Shown in pieces: positions 54,393 to 62,344 of a DNA stretch of 64,000 nt. The notes below the pieces were generated by a model that did not search any database, was not told where the DNA came from, and was given only the letters and a program-made list of their open reading frames with translations. Numbering within the stretch: the stretch's first letter is position 1; every line of letters starts with the position of its first letter. Position numbers and translations under genes: made by a program. This DNA is from Bordetella genomosp. 1 (GTDB taxonomy: Bacteria > Pseudomonadota > Gammaproteobacteria > Burkholderiales > Burkholderiaceae_B): NCBI RefSeq assembly GCF_002261335.1, contig NZ_NEVL01000007.1, positions 228,653 to 292,652 of the forward strand, given 5' to 3'.

Positions 54393-55559
54393 ATGATCCG
54401 ATCCAAGCTGCCCGACGTGGGCACGACCATCTTCACCGTGATGAGCCGCCTGGCCATCGAACACAAGGCCATCAACCTGGGCCAGGGCTTCCCCGACTTC
54501 GATCCCGATCCCGCGCTGTGCGGCCTGGTCACCAAGGCCATGGCGGAAGGCCACAATCAATATCCCTACATGCCCGGCGTGGCGCCGCTGCGCGCGGCCA
54601 TCGCCGACAAGGTCAAGACGCTTTACGGCCACGCCTACGATCCCGAAACCGAGATCACCGTGACCAGCGGTGCCACCGAGGCCCTTATGGCGACCGTGCT
54701 CGCGGCCGTCGGCCCCGGCGATGAAGTGATCGTCATCGAGCCCTGCTACGACTCCTACCTGCCGTCGATCCGGCTGGCAGGCGGCACGGCCGTGCCGGTG
54801 CCCTTGCGCGCACCCACGGCCGACGATCCGTATTACCGCATCGACTGGCAACGCGTGCGCGATGCGATCACGCCGCGCTCGCGCCTGCTGATGCTGAACT
54901 TCCCGCACAACCCGACCGGCGCCGTGCTGGACGAGAGCGATCTCGACGCGCTCGAGCAGATCGTGCGCGACACCGGCATCCTGCTGCTGTCCGACGAGGT
55001 GTACGAACACATCGTGTTCGATGGCAAGCCTCACCTGAGCCTGTCGCGCCGGCCCTTGCTGGCCGAGCACGCGTTCGTGATCTCGTCGTTCGGCAAGACC
55101 TATCACACGACCGGCTGGAAGATCGGCTATTGCTGCGCCCCGCGCGCGCTGAGCGCAGAGCTGCGCAAGGTGCACCAGTTCATGGTGTTCACCGTGCCCT
55201 CGCCGATGCAGGTCGCGCTGGCCGAGTTCATGGCGGATCCCAAGCCCTACCTGGCGCTGCCCGCGTTCTACCAGGCCAAGCGCGATCGGCTGAGCGCCGG
55301 CCTCGCCAAGACCCGCTTCAAGCCCCTGCCCAGCCCCGGCACGTTCTTCCTGCTGGCCGATTACAGCGCGATCTCGCAGCTCGACGAGGCCACGTTCGCC
55401 CGCAACCTCACGGTGGACCATGGCGTGACGGTGATCCCGGTGTCGGCCTTCTATCGCGACCCGGCCGCGGCCACGTCGAACCATCGCATCGTGCGCTTCT
55501 GCTTCGCCAAGAAAGACGCCACGCTGGACGCGGCACTGGAGCGCCTCGCGGCGGTCTGA
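54393..55559 (+). CDS. Class I/II aminotransferase, methionine aminotransferase-like
   Basis: A 388-residue PLP enzyme (MIRSKLPDVGTTIFTVMSRL start). The PLP lysine lies in SSFGKTYHTTGWKIGYC, with LNFPHNPTG and LLSDEVYEHIVFDG upstream. The N-terminal segment and motif spacing resemble YbdL, a methionine aminotransferase, and the kynurenine aminotransferase group; preference within these is not decided by the sequence. The start is the ATG at 54393, since upstream codons fall in the divergent promoter region. Confidence 0.9.
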   Translation: MIRSKLPDVGTTIFTVMSRLAIEHKAINLGQGFPDFDPDPALCGLVTKAMAEGHNQYPYMPGVAPLRAAIADKVKTLYGHAYDPETEITVTSGATEALMATVLAAVGPGDEVIVIEPCYDSYLPSIRLAGGTAVPVPLRAPTADDPYYRIDWQRVRDAITPRSRLLMLNFPHNPTGAVLDESDLDALEQIVRDTGILLLSDEVYEHIVFDGKPHLSLSRRPLLAEHAFVISSFGKTYHTTGWKIGYCCAPRALSAELRKVHQFMVFTVPSPMQVALAEFMADPKPYLALPAFYQAKRDRLSAGLAKTRFKPLPSPGTFFLLADYSAISQLDEATFARNLTVDHGVTVIPVSAFYRDPAAATSNHRIVRFCFAKKDATLDAALERLAAV

Positions 55560-55625
55560 TCGGCCTTGAATTGGTTGCGCAAGCAACTGATTCGAACCAC
55601 CAGAGTGCTTTGCACAGGTACTCAA

Positions 55626-55665
55626 ATGAAAACAGGCGCCCCGAGAGGCGCCTGTTTCACTTTCT
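55626..55665. terminator. Bidirectional terminator between aminotransferase and bctA
   Basis: AAACAGGCGCC / GGCGCCTGTTT with a six-base loop, followed by CACTTTC on the plus strand and by TCATTTG on the minus strand. Positioned between convergent genes. Confidence 0.75.
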
Positions 55666-55688
55666 GGCGGTCTAGGTTGCGACGCGCA

Positions 55689-57215
55689 TCATTGCTCGGC
55701 GGCGGCCGCCTTGCGGCGCTTGCGCAGGAAGCGCATCAGTTGCGGCAGGACCACGACGGCAATGGCGGCGATCCACAGGCCCATCGACACCGGGCTCGCG
55801 TACAGCACGTTCAGTTCGCCGTTGGTGATCGACAGGGCGCGCCGCAGGTTCTGTTCCATCATGTCGCCCAGCACGACACCGAGCACGAGCGGCGCCATGG
55901 GCACGCCGAACTTGCGCAGGAAGTAGCCCAGCGCACCGATGCCCACGACCATGTACAGGTCGAACGAACCGGCATTGATGGCGTAGACGCCGATGTAGCT
56001 GATGCAGAGAATGCCCGGCACCATCATCCACGCCGGCACCGACAGCACCTTCGAGAACACGCGCACCATCGGCACGTTCATGATGAACAGCAGCACGTTG
56101 GCGATGAACAGCGAGGCGATCAGGCCCCACACCAGCTCGGGCTTGGTGTCGAACAGCACCGGGCCCGGCGTGATGTTGTAGAGCGTGAGCGCGCCCATCA
56201 TCACGGCGGTGGTGCCCGAACCCGGCACGCCCAGCGTCAGCATCGGCACGAAGGAGCCGATGGCCGAGGCCGTGGCGGCGGCTTCGGGCGCCACCAGGCC
56301 GCGCATGTCGCCCTTGCCGAACTTGGCGTTCGGGTCCTTGTTTTCGATGATGCGCTTTTCCTGCGAGTAGGCCACGGCGGCGGCCACGCTGGCACCGGCG
56401 CCCGGCAGCACGCCCACGCCGAAGCCCACCAGCGCACTGCGCACCACGCTCCACCAGGTGAACGCCAGCTCTTTCAGGTTGAAGAGCTTGCGGCCGCTGG
56501 GCTTGACCTCGACGCTGTGGCCGGCGACGACCTTCTCCAGCATCTCCAGCATTTCGCTGACCGCGAACAGCGCGATCACCACCACCACGAAGTCGATGCC
56601 GTCGGCCAGATGCACCGAGTCGAAGGTGTAGCGATAGACGCCGGAGTTGGCATCCACGCCGATCACCGAGATCGCCAGACCCAGCATCGCCGCGAGCACG
56701 CCCTTGACCGGCTGTTTGCCGAGCAGGCTGGTGAGGCAGCAGAACGCGAACACCATCAGCACGAAGTACTCGGCCGGACCGAACGCCAAGGCCCATTGCG
56801 CCAGCAGCGGCGCGAGCAGGATGATGCCGGTGACCGACACGATGGCGCCGAAGAAGGCCGACCAGGCCGACAGCGACAGCGCCACGTTGGCCAGCCCCTG
56901 GCGCGCCAGCGGATAGCCGTCGAGCGTGGTCATGATGGCGCTGGCCTCGCCCGGCACGTTGAGCAGGATCGAGGTGATGCGGCCGCCGTACTCGGCGCCC
57001 ACATAGACCGAGGCCAGCAGGATCAGCGCGGTTTCGGGCGGCAGATTCATGGCGAATGCGATCGGGATCAGCATCGCAACGCCGTTGATGGGGCCCAGGC
57101 CGGGCAGCACGCCCACCATGGTGCCGAAGAAAGAACCGATGGCCGCGACCAGCACGTTGGTGACGGAAAACGCCACGCCGAAGCCGATCGACAGATGGTC
57201 GAGAATGCCGCTCAT
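55689..57215 (-). CDS. bctA: Tripartite tricarboxylate transporter, large membrane subunit
   Basis: A 508-residue TctA-family protein with 11 or 12 hydrophobic helices. Family signatures are VGVLPGLGPINGVAMLIPIA and its repeat in the second half, VGVLPGAGASVAAAVAYSQE, plus GVPGSGTTAVMMGA. The start overlaps the bctB stop by four bases. In Bordetella pertussis the BctCBA system takes up citrate (established for that species); assignment here rests on gene order and family. Confidence 0.92.
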   Translation of the reverse strand: MSGILDHLSIGFGVAFSVTNVLVAAIGSFFGTMVGVLPGLGPINGVAMLIPIAFAMNLPPETALILLASVYVGAEYGGRITSILLNVPGEASAIMTTLDGYPLARQGLANVALSLSAWSAFFGAIVSVTGIILLAPLLAQWALAFGPAEYFVLMVFAFCCLTSLLGKQPVKGVLAAMLGLAISVIGVDANSGVYRYTFDSVHLADGIDFVVVVIALFAVSEMLEMLEKVVAGHSVEVKPSGRKLFNLKELAFTWWSVVRSALVGFGVGVLPGAGASVAAAVAYSQEKRIIENKDPNAKFGKGDMRGLVAPEAAATASAIGSFVPMLTLGVPGSGTTAVMMGALTLYNITPGPVLFDTKPELVWGLIASLFIANVLLFIMNVPMVRVFSKVLSVPAWMMVPGILCISYIGVYAINAGSFDLYMVVGIGALGYFLRKFGVPMAPLVLGVVLGDMMEQNLRRALSITNGELNVLYASPVSMGLWIAAIAVVVLPQLMRFLRKRRKAAAAEQ

Positions 57216-57649
57216 ATCAAGCCCTCCAGGACGCCGCCGGGCAACACGACGTCCAGCACCTTGTCGAACAACAGGAAGAACAACACCCCCATCACCAGCC
57301 CGCCGATCGCGCACTTGATCCACGGGCCGCCGAACAGGCGGCCGACCAGCACGGTCATGATGGCGGTGGAGATCACGAAGCCGAGCAACTGGAACAGGAA
57401 CGCGTAGACCGCGGCGTAGATCACCATCAGCAGGATGCGGCTGTTGGCGCCGGGGGCGTTGGCTTCGACCTGGTTGCCGCCGCGATACACCAGCCACAGG
57501 CCGCACAGGCCGATGACGCTGGCGATCAGCATCGGGAAGGCACGCGGGCCCACCGGTTCGTAGGAGAACGGCGCTTCGATGTCCCAGCCGGCCCAGATCA
57601 GGAACGCGGCCAGGACCAGGGCACACGCGCCCAGTATTCGATCATTCAT
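57212..57649 (-). CDS. bctB: Tripartite tricarboxylate transporter, small membrane subunit
   Basis: A 145-residue TctB-family protein with four hydrophobic helices (ILGACALVLAAFLIWAGW; FPMLIASVIGLCGLWLVY; ILLMVIYAAVYAFLFQLLGF; AIGGLVMGVLFFLLFDKVL). It pairs with BctA in the inner membrane. The ATG at 57649 is chosen as the standard family start; it follows bctC by about 100 bases. Confidence 0.9.
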   Translation of the reverse strand: MNDRILGACALVLAAFLIWAGWDIEAPFSYEPVGPRAFPMLIASVIGLCGLWLVYRGGNQVEANAPGANSRILLMVIYAAVYAFLFQLLGFVISTAIMTVLVGRLFGGPWIKCAIGGLVMGVLFFLLFDKVLDVVLPGGVLEGLI

Positions 57650-57752
57650 GATCCTGTTTCCATGCAGAGAAAGGGCTGGCGGCGCGGAGCCGACGGCCGG
57701 ATTCACGCGCGGACGGCGGCATTGCGCCGCCGCCGTTCGAAGCGCGTGAGGA

Positions 57753-58754
57753 TTACTTCTTGATCAGGCCGAAGGAATCGGCGAGTTCGGTGTAGCTCTT
57801 GACCTGCGCCTTGACATAGTCGTCGAGCTCCTTGCCCGTCTTGCTGAAGGGGAACAGACCTTGTTGCTCGCGCAACTTGGCGAACTCGGGCGAGGCCATG
57901 GTCTTGTTGAACGCATCGACCCAGAACTGATAGTCGGCGTCGGAGACCTGCGGGCCGACGTAGAAGCCGCGGATGATGGGCCAGACGATGTCGTAGCCCT
58001 GCTCTTTCGCGGTCGGGACGGTGTTGAGCTTGCCCGGCAGGCGTTCGTTGTTGAACACGGCCAGCACGCGGATCGGGGCGCCGCCCTCGAGCATCGTGAA
58101 GGCTTCGGCCGCGTCGCCCATGTAGGCCTGGATGTGGCCGCCGCGCAGCGCGGTCACGGCTTCGCCGCCGCCCTCGAACGCCACGAAGCGCATCTTGCGC
58201 ACGTCCACGCCGGCCGCCTTGGCGGTCAGCGCGGCCTTCATCCAATCCTGGCTGCCCACCGTGCCGCCGGCGCCCAGCACGATCTTGGTGGGATCCTGCT
58301 TGAAGGCCTCCATCAGGCCCTTCAGGTCGGTGTACGGCGAATCGTTGCGCACCACGGCCACGCCGTAGTCGGTGCCGATGCCGGCAAGCCAGCGCACGTC
58401 GTCGACCGAGTACTTGCCGAACTTGTGCTGCGCCAGGTTGAGCAGCGAACCGCCCGAGAAGGCCACGATCGTGCCGGGCTCTTTCGGATGCTGGGCCACG
58501 ATGTTGTTGTAGGCGACCGCGCCGATGCCACCGGGCATGTAGACGATGCGCATCGGCGACTTCAGCGCCCCGCTCTGCTTCAGGCCTTCGGTGGCCAGGC
58601 GGCACGTCAGGTCGAAACCCCCGCCGGGCTGGGCCGGCGCGATGCACTCGGGGCGGCGCGGCTCGTCGGCGGCATGGCCGGACTGGGCGAACGACAGGGT
58701 GGCCAGGGTGAGTGCCGCCGTGGCGGCACGGCGGAACGTCTGCAGCATCTGCAT
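57753..58754 (-). CDS. bctC: Tripartite transporter binding protein of the Bug family
   Basis: A 333-residue Bug (TctC) periplasmic binding protein. The signal peptide is MQMLQTFRRAATAALTLATL with cleavage near GHAADEP; the mature part shows CIAPAQPGGGFDLTCRL and VYMPGGIGAVAYNNIV, the carboxylate-binding loops. In B. pertussis BctC binds citrate and also contacts the BctE sensor. The promoter must lie in the 109 bases between it and bctE. Confidence 0.92.
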   Translation of the reverse strand: MQMLQTFRRAATAALTLATLSFAQSGHAADEPRRPECIAPAQPGGGFDLTCRLATEGLKQSGALKSPMRIVYMPGGIGAVAYNNIVAQHPKEPGTIVAFSGGSLLNLAQHKFGKYSVDDVRWLAGIGTDYGVAVVRNDSPYTDLKGLMEAFKQDPTKIVLGAGGTVGSQDWMKAALTAKAAGVDVRKMRFVAFEGGGEAVTALRGGHIQAYMGDAAEAFTMLEGGAPIRVLAVFNNERLPGKLNTVPTAKEQGYDIVWPIIRGFYVGPQVSDADYQFWVDAFNKTMASPEFAKLREQQGLFPFSKTGKELDDYVKAQVKSYTELADSFGLIKK

Positions 58755-58863
58755 GGTGCGGTCTCCGTAGATTTTTCTAAAAATTCTGGGTTGGATCCGG
58801 CCACTCTGCCGAGGGCCGTCCAATGGAACCGAACCGTACCGAAGCGCGCCTTTCCGGAACCTT
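58755..58863 (-). promoter_or_regulatory. Control region of bctCBA with repeats
   Basis: On the minus strand this spacer contains the related words GGTTCCGGAAAGG and TTCGGTACGGTTCGGTTCC, a direct-repeat pattern suited to an OmpR-type regulator such as BctD, and next to the bctC ribosome binding site an almost palindromic AGAATTTTTAGAAAAATCT. TTGGAC at about 58816-58821 could be a -35, but no good -10 follows at 17 bases, which fits an activator-dependent promoter. Confidence 0.4.
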
Positions 58864-60348
58864 TCAAAACACCGGTTTTTTATGCTGCGCCGCAAAAGCC
58901 CGGGTGGGGCTAAGGGGAAACACCAATGCGGCCCGCAAGCCCGGGCCAGGGTCGCGGTTTTCCAGCACCAGGCGGGCGCCATGGACGCCCACGATGGTGC
59001 CGACGATGGCCAGCCCGAGCCCGGCACCGGTGGTGTTCTTGCCGGCGGCCCCGCGCCGGAAGCGCACGCTGGCCTGGGCGATGTCGGGGGCGGACATGCC
59101 CGGCCCGTCGTCCTCGACGGCGATCCAGGCCTCTGCGGCGCCGCTGCCGACCCGCAGCGTCACCTCGCCGCCCGGGCGGGTGTAGCGCAGGGCGTTGTCG
59201 AGCAGATTGCTCAGGGCCTCGCGCAACATCCACTCGGCGGCCTGCACCTGCACCGGGGCCTCCGGCACGTCCAGGCCCAGGTCGATCTGGCTGGCCCGCG
59301 CCGCCGGCAGGAAGGTGCGGGCGATGTTGTCGGCCAGCTCGGCCAGGTCGACGGTCTCGGTCTGCAGGCCGCCCTCGGCCAGGGAGGCGTCCTTGGCGCG
59401 CGCCAGCGCCAGCATCTGGTTGGTGGTGCGTACCGCCCTGTCCAGCCCCTCCTGCATCGCCAGGAGGACGCTGCGGATCTCCTGGGGGTCGTTTTCGCGC
59501 AGGGCGTAGGCCGTCTGGGTACGCAAAACCGACAGCGGCGTGCGCAACTGGTGCGAGGCGTCGTCCAGGAACTGCCGCTGGACCCTCGCCTGAGCCTCAA
59601 AACGGCCCGTGTGGCGATTGATGGCCTGAATGAGGGGTAGGACCTCAGCCGGGACGTCGGACGCGCTGACGGGCCTTAAATCGTCCTCAGGGCGCGCCTG
59701 GATTTCCTCCTCCACCCGTTCGAGGGGCCTCAGGGCGCTCAGAACGGTCCAGATCACGATCAAAACGGCCAGCAGTACCACGGCGAGGTCCCGCTCCACG
59801 GAACGCACCAGCGCCTCGTTAAGGAACTCCTGGCGGGTATCCAGGGTTTCGGCCACCTGCACCACGACGCGTCCCCCTTTGTTTGCGTAGAGCGGGGGCT
59901 CCATCGGCCGGGCCATCGCGGCGACCCGGACCGGGGTGCCGTCGTAGTCGGCATAGAAAAACTGCGGCTGCCCGGACACCAGCGGCTGGTCGGGCATGGG
60001 CAGGGCCGGGTTGCCGATTTCGGCCAGCCCGTCCTCGGTGGCCACCCGGTAGAACACGCTGCCATTGGCCGTCAGCTCGAAGAATTCGAGCATGAGGTAC
60101 GGCTGCTCCAGGGCTAATCCACCGCTGGCTGTGGATATGTTGTGGTCGATGGATTTGAGCGCGCCAGCGAGGGCGCGGTCGTAGGCAACGTCGACCTGGG
60201 TCCGCAGCTGGTGGTTCGACACCCAGAGGGCCGCCACCATCAGGACGACCAGCACCGGAATCAGGCGCCACAACAGGGTGGCACGCAGGCTGCGCGGGGG
60301 TTTTTCGACCGGCGGAACGCCGGTCGCCGCCGTATCACGGGTTATCAA
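58864..60348 (-). CDS. bctE: Sensor histidine kinase of the bct system
   Basis: A kinase of 494 residues if started at the TTG at 60348, seven bases after GGAG; a GTG at 60399 is possible but would overlap bctD by 65 bases. Order: transmembrane helix (about 20-40), periplasmic sensor domain (about 45-160), second helix near 185-205, HAMP-like linker, HisKA with phospho-acceptor in DASHQLRTPLSVL, ATPase domain (NLLDNALRYTRPG; DDGPGM; GAGLGLAIVG). It resembles TctE, which responds to tricarboxylates. The stop lies 109 bases before bctC. Confidence 0.9.
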   Translation of the reverse strand: MITRDTAATGVPPVEKPPRSLRATLLWRLIPVLVVLMVAALWVSNHQLRTQVDVAYDRALAGALKSIDHNISTASGGLALEQPYLMLEFFELTANGSVFYRVATEDGLAEIGNPALPMPDQPLVSGQPQFFYADYDGTPVRVAAMARPMEPPLYANKGGRVVVQVAETLDTRQEFLNEALVRSVERDLAVVLLAVLIVIWTVLSALRPLERVEEEIQARPEDDLRPVSASDVPAEVLPLIQAINRHTGRFEAQARVQRQFLDDASHQLRTPLSVLRTQTAYALRENDPQEIRSVLLAMQEGLDRAVRTTNQMLALARAKDASLAEGGLQTETVDLAELADNIARTFLPAARASQIDLGLDVPEAPVQVQAAEWMLREALSNLLDNALRYTRPGGEVTLRVGSGAAEAWIAVEDDGPGMSAPDIAQASVRFRRGAAGKNTTGAGLGLAIVGTIVGVHGARLVLENRDPGPGLRAALVFPLSPTRAFAAQHKKPVF

Positions 60349-61015
60349 CAGCCATCTCCAGGCAATAGCCCATGCCGCGCATCGTCGTGATCTGAACACC
60401 GGTCTCCGTGAGCTTTTTTCGCAGGCGATGCACCAGCACTTCGATGGCTTCCAGGTTGACTTCGGAGTCCTGCCCCTGGATGCGATCGAGGATCTGCTGC
60501 TTGGTCATGGGTTCACCGCTGCGCTGGATCAGGACGCGCAGCACCGCGTGTTCTCTTGGGGATAACTGCAGGGGCTGTCCGCGGACGCTGAATTTTTGCG
60601 CCGAAGTATCCAGCACCAGGTCGCCCAGCGCGAGTCGCGGATGTTCGCGGCCGCGGCTGCGGCGCACCAGCGCCGTCAGCCGGGCTTCGAGCTCTTCGAG
60701 CACGAAGGGTTTCGGCAAAAAATCGTCCGCCCCTTCGTGCAGCGTGCCGACTCTTTCCGCGAGCGAGTCGCGGGCGGTCAGCACGAGCACCGGTGTCCGG
60801 TCGTCCCGGGCACGCATTTTCGACAACAAGGTGTGGCCATCCATTCCGGGCAGACCCAGGTCGAGCACGACGGCATCGAATTCTTCGATGGCGAGACGGC
60901 GATCGGCCAGCAGGCCGTCGTCTGCCCACTCGACCACGAAGCCGGCATGTCGGGCCAGGCTTCGGGAAAGCCAGTGAGCCAGTTCGGCTTCGTCTTCGAT
61001 CAGGAGGATGCGCAT
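60335..61015 (-). CDS. bctD: Response regulator of the bct system
   Basis: A 226-residue OmpR-family regulator: acidic pair IEDE, phospho-acceptor Asp in VVLDLGLPGMDG, TAR, and KPF, then the winged helix (LEAIEVLVHRLRKKLTETGV; TMRGMGYCLE). It is read just before bctE, overlapping its start, and presumably activates bctCBA in response to the substrate, as TctD does. Its own promoter lies in the AT-rich segment to the right. Confidence 0.93.
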   Translation of the reverse strand: MRILLIEDEAELAHWLSRSLARHAGFVVEWADDGLLADRRLAIEEFDAVVLDLGLPGMDGHTLLSKMRARDDRTPVLVLTARDSLAERVGTLHEGADDFLPKPFVLEELEARLTALVRRSRGREHPRLALGDLVLDTSAQKFSVRGQPLQLSPREHAVLRVLIQRSGEPMTKQQILDRIQGQDSEVNLEAIEVLVHRLRKKLTETGVQITTMRGMGYCLEMAVDNP

Positions 61016-62290
61016 GACCGGGAACCCGGGCGGGCGTGGTGGGGCGATGGCATGGTTTGCGGGTTTCCTTTTTATGTTCTTTATATAAAGACTAATGATT
61101 AATAAGGGCTGTGGATAACTACCTTAACCGTAAAAAGCGATTCTATTTCAAACGCTTGCAGCGGTTTTTGCCTGTGCAAGAACTCTGTTTGGAAAAAAGC
61201 GTGAAGTTGAACAATTTTTTGGGGACAGTCGAAAACCCCCGCTTGTTCAACCCAGGTCCACACAATGTGCACAACGGCGCGTCGTAGAGGTTATCCACAG
61301 GTCGGATTGGATGATTTGCCAGCGGAACACCCGCCTGGATGCGCAACAAGTGCGCAATCGGGAGGCCGGAAATTCGGCATTCTGCGGGGGCAGGAGGCGG
61401 CTTTGAGCGCTGATTTCGCGCGCCGGGTCGCGCGCGGACCCCGAAGGCAAAAGGCGCTCGTAGCGCGCGCGTTGATCAAAAATTGCGCGCAAAAAAGGCG
61501 CTGCCGAAGATGCGTTCTGGCCGTGCCTCGCGCGCGCCACCCGCCTGAAACCCGCCTGTCGGATCGCGTGCTGCCGTCGGGCCGGGCGAGGTCTGGAGGC
61601 TGCCTGCGGCCAGGCGTGGCCTGGGCTGAACGGAAGCGCCCGCCTGGCGCGGGCCGTGAGCCGCGGCGTGTGGCGATTGGGGCGCCCGGCGTGGGGCCCG
61701 CAAGAACAGGTCGATACGCCCGCGCGTCGGTGCCTGCAGGTCGGCGAGGGGTGTGCGGGTACGGAGCCTGGTGCCCGTTGCCGCAATGTGTCGTGGCGAA
61801 GGTGGCGATGGCCGGCGCGAGCGCGCGGCGGCGATGCGTCATCGTGATGCAGAAAAACGGGCAGCGACAGAAACCGCATCCCTCGCGCGCCGGTCGTCGC
61901 GACCATGTTCCATGCCGCTCGCGATGGGAGTGGAGTCAGCGCTGCCGGGACGATGAAAGGCGTTCGTTTTTTTTGACCCTGCGTTTTTGTTGCCTCGAAG
62001 TGCCTTGAATATAGGGGTATCAGAGCGGTGTTCTTAAATTGGTTGTTTGCGCAACCAGTTTCAGGATGAAGAATTTATATCGGTATCTTGTGTTCCGATT
62101 CGCGTGGCGTGATGCGATCGGCTGTCGCGTGTGCGGAATTTTTGCCGTGGGTTTTCGCGTTTCCTGGTGTTGGTCTGGCTCGTCCGTTTATCCGATATGG
62201 TTGTGTGCGCAACGATATCGGCGACGGCGTGCGGCATGGAATGAATGGCGTCCTCCTGCGCCACCCCGACGGGAGGCGCCTCGGTACAGG
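61016..62290. other. Gene-free region between bctD and maeB with an AT-rich island
   Basis: About 1.3 kb. Overlapping frames from 61250 to 62010 on both strands lack motifs and ribosome binding sites. Between about 61065 and 61240 the DNA is strikingly AT-rich for this genome and contains a perfect CTTTATATAAAG palindrome at 61079-61090; perfect DnaA boxes lie at 61110-61118 and 61291-61299. Two copies of a GGTTGTKTGCGCAAC motif lie at 62041-62055 and 62199-62213. The promoter of bctD is probably within the AT-rich part. Confidence 0.5.
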
Positions 62291-62292
62291 CG

Positions 62293-62321
62293 AAAAAAAA
62301 CCGCCCGTTTCCGGGCGGTTC
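62293..62321 (-). terminator. Rho-independent terminator of maeB
   Basis: Minus strand: CCGCCCGG / CGGGCGG stem around AAA, followed by eight T residues. It begins 25 bases after the maeB stop codon. Confidence 0.93.
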
Positions 62322-62344
62322 GTCTTGCGGTCGGGAGGCCTGGA

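Noticed and set aside
55570..55615. A GATTCGAACCA stretch resembling a tRNA T-arm
   Set aside because: No acceptor, D or anticodon arm can be formed around it, so it is not a tRNA or a clear tRNA remnant.
61247..62008. Possible small genes in the bctD-maeB gap
   Set aside because: Overlapping frames on both strands, Arg/Pro/Gly-rich, without ribosome binding sites or motifs.
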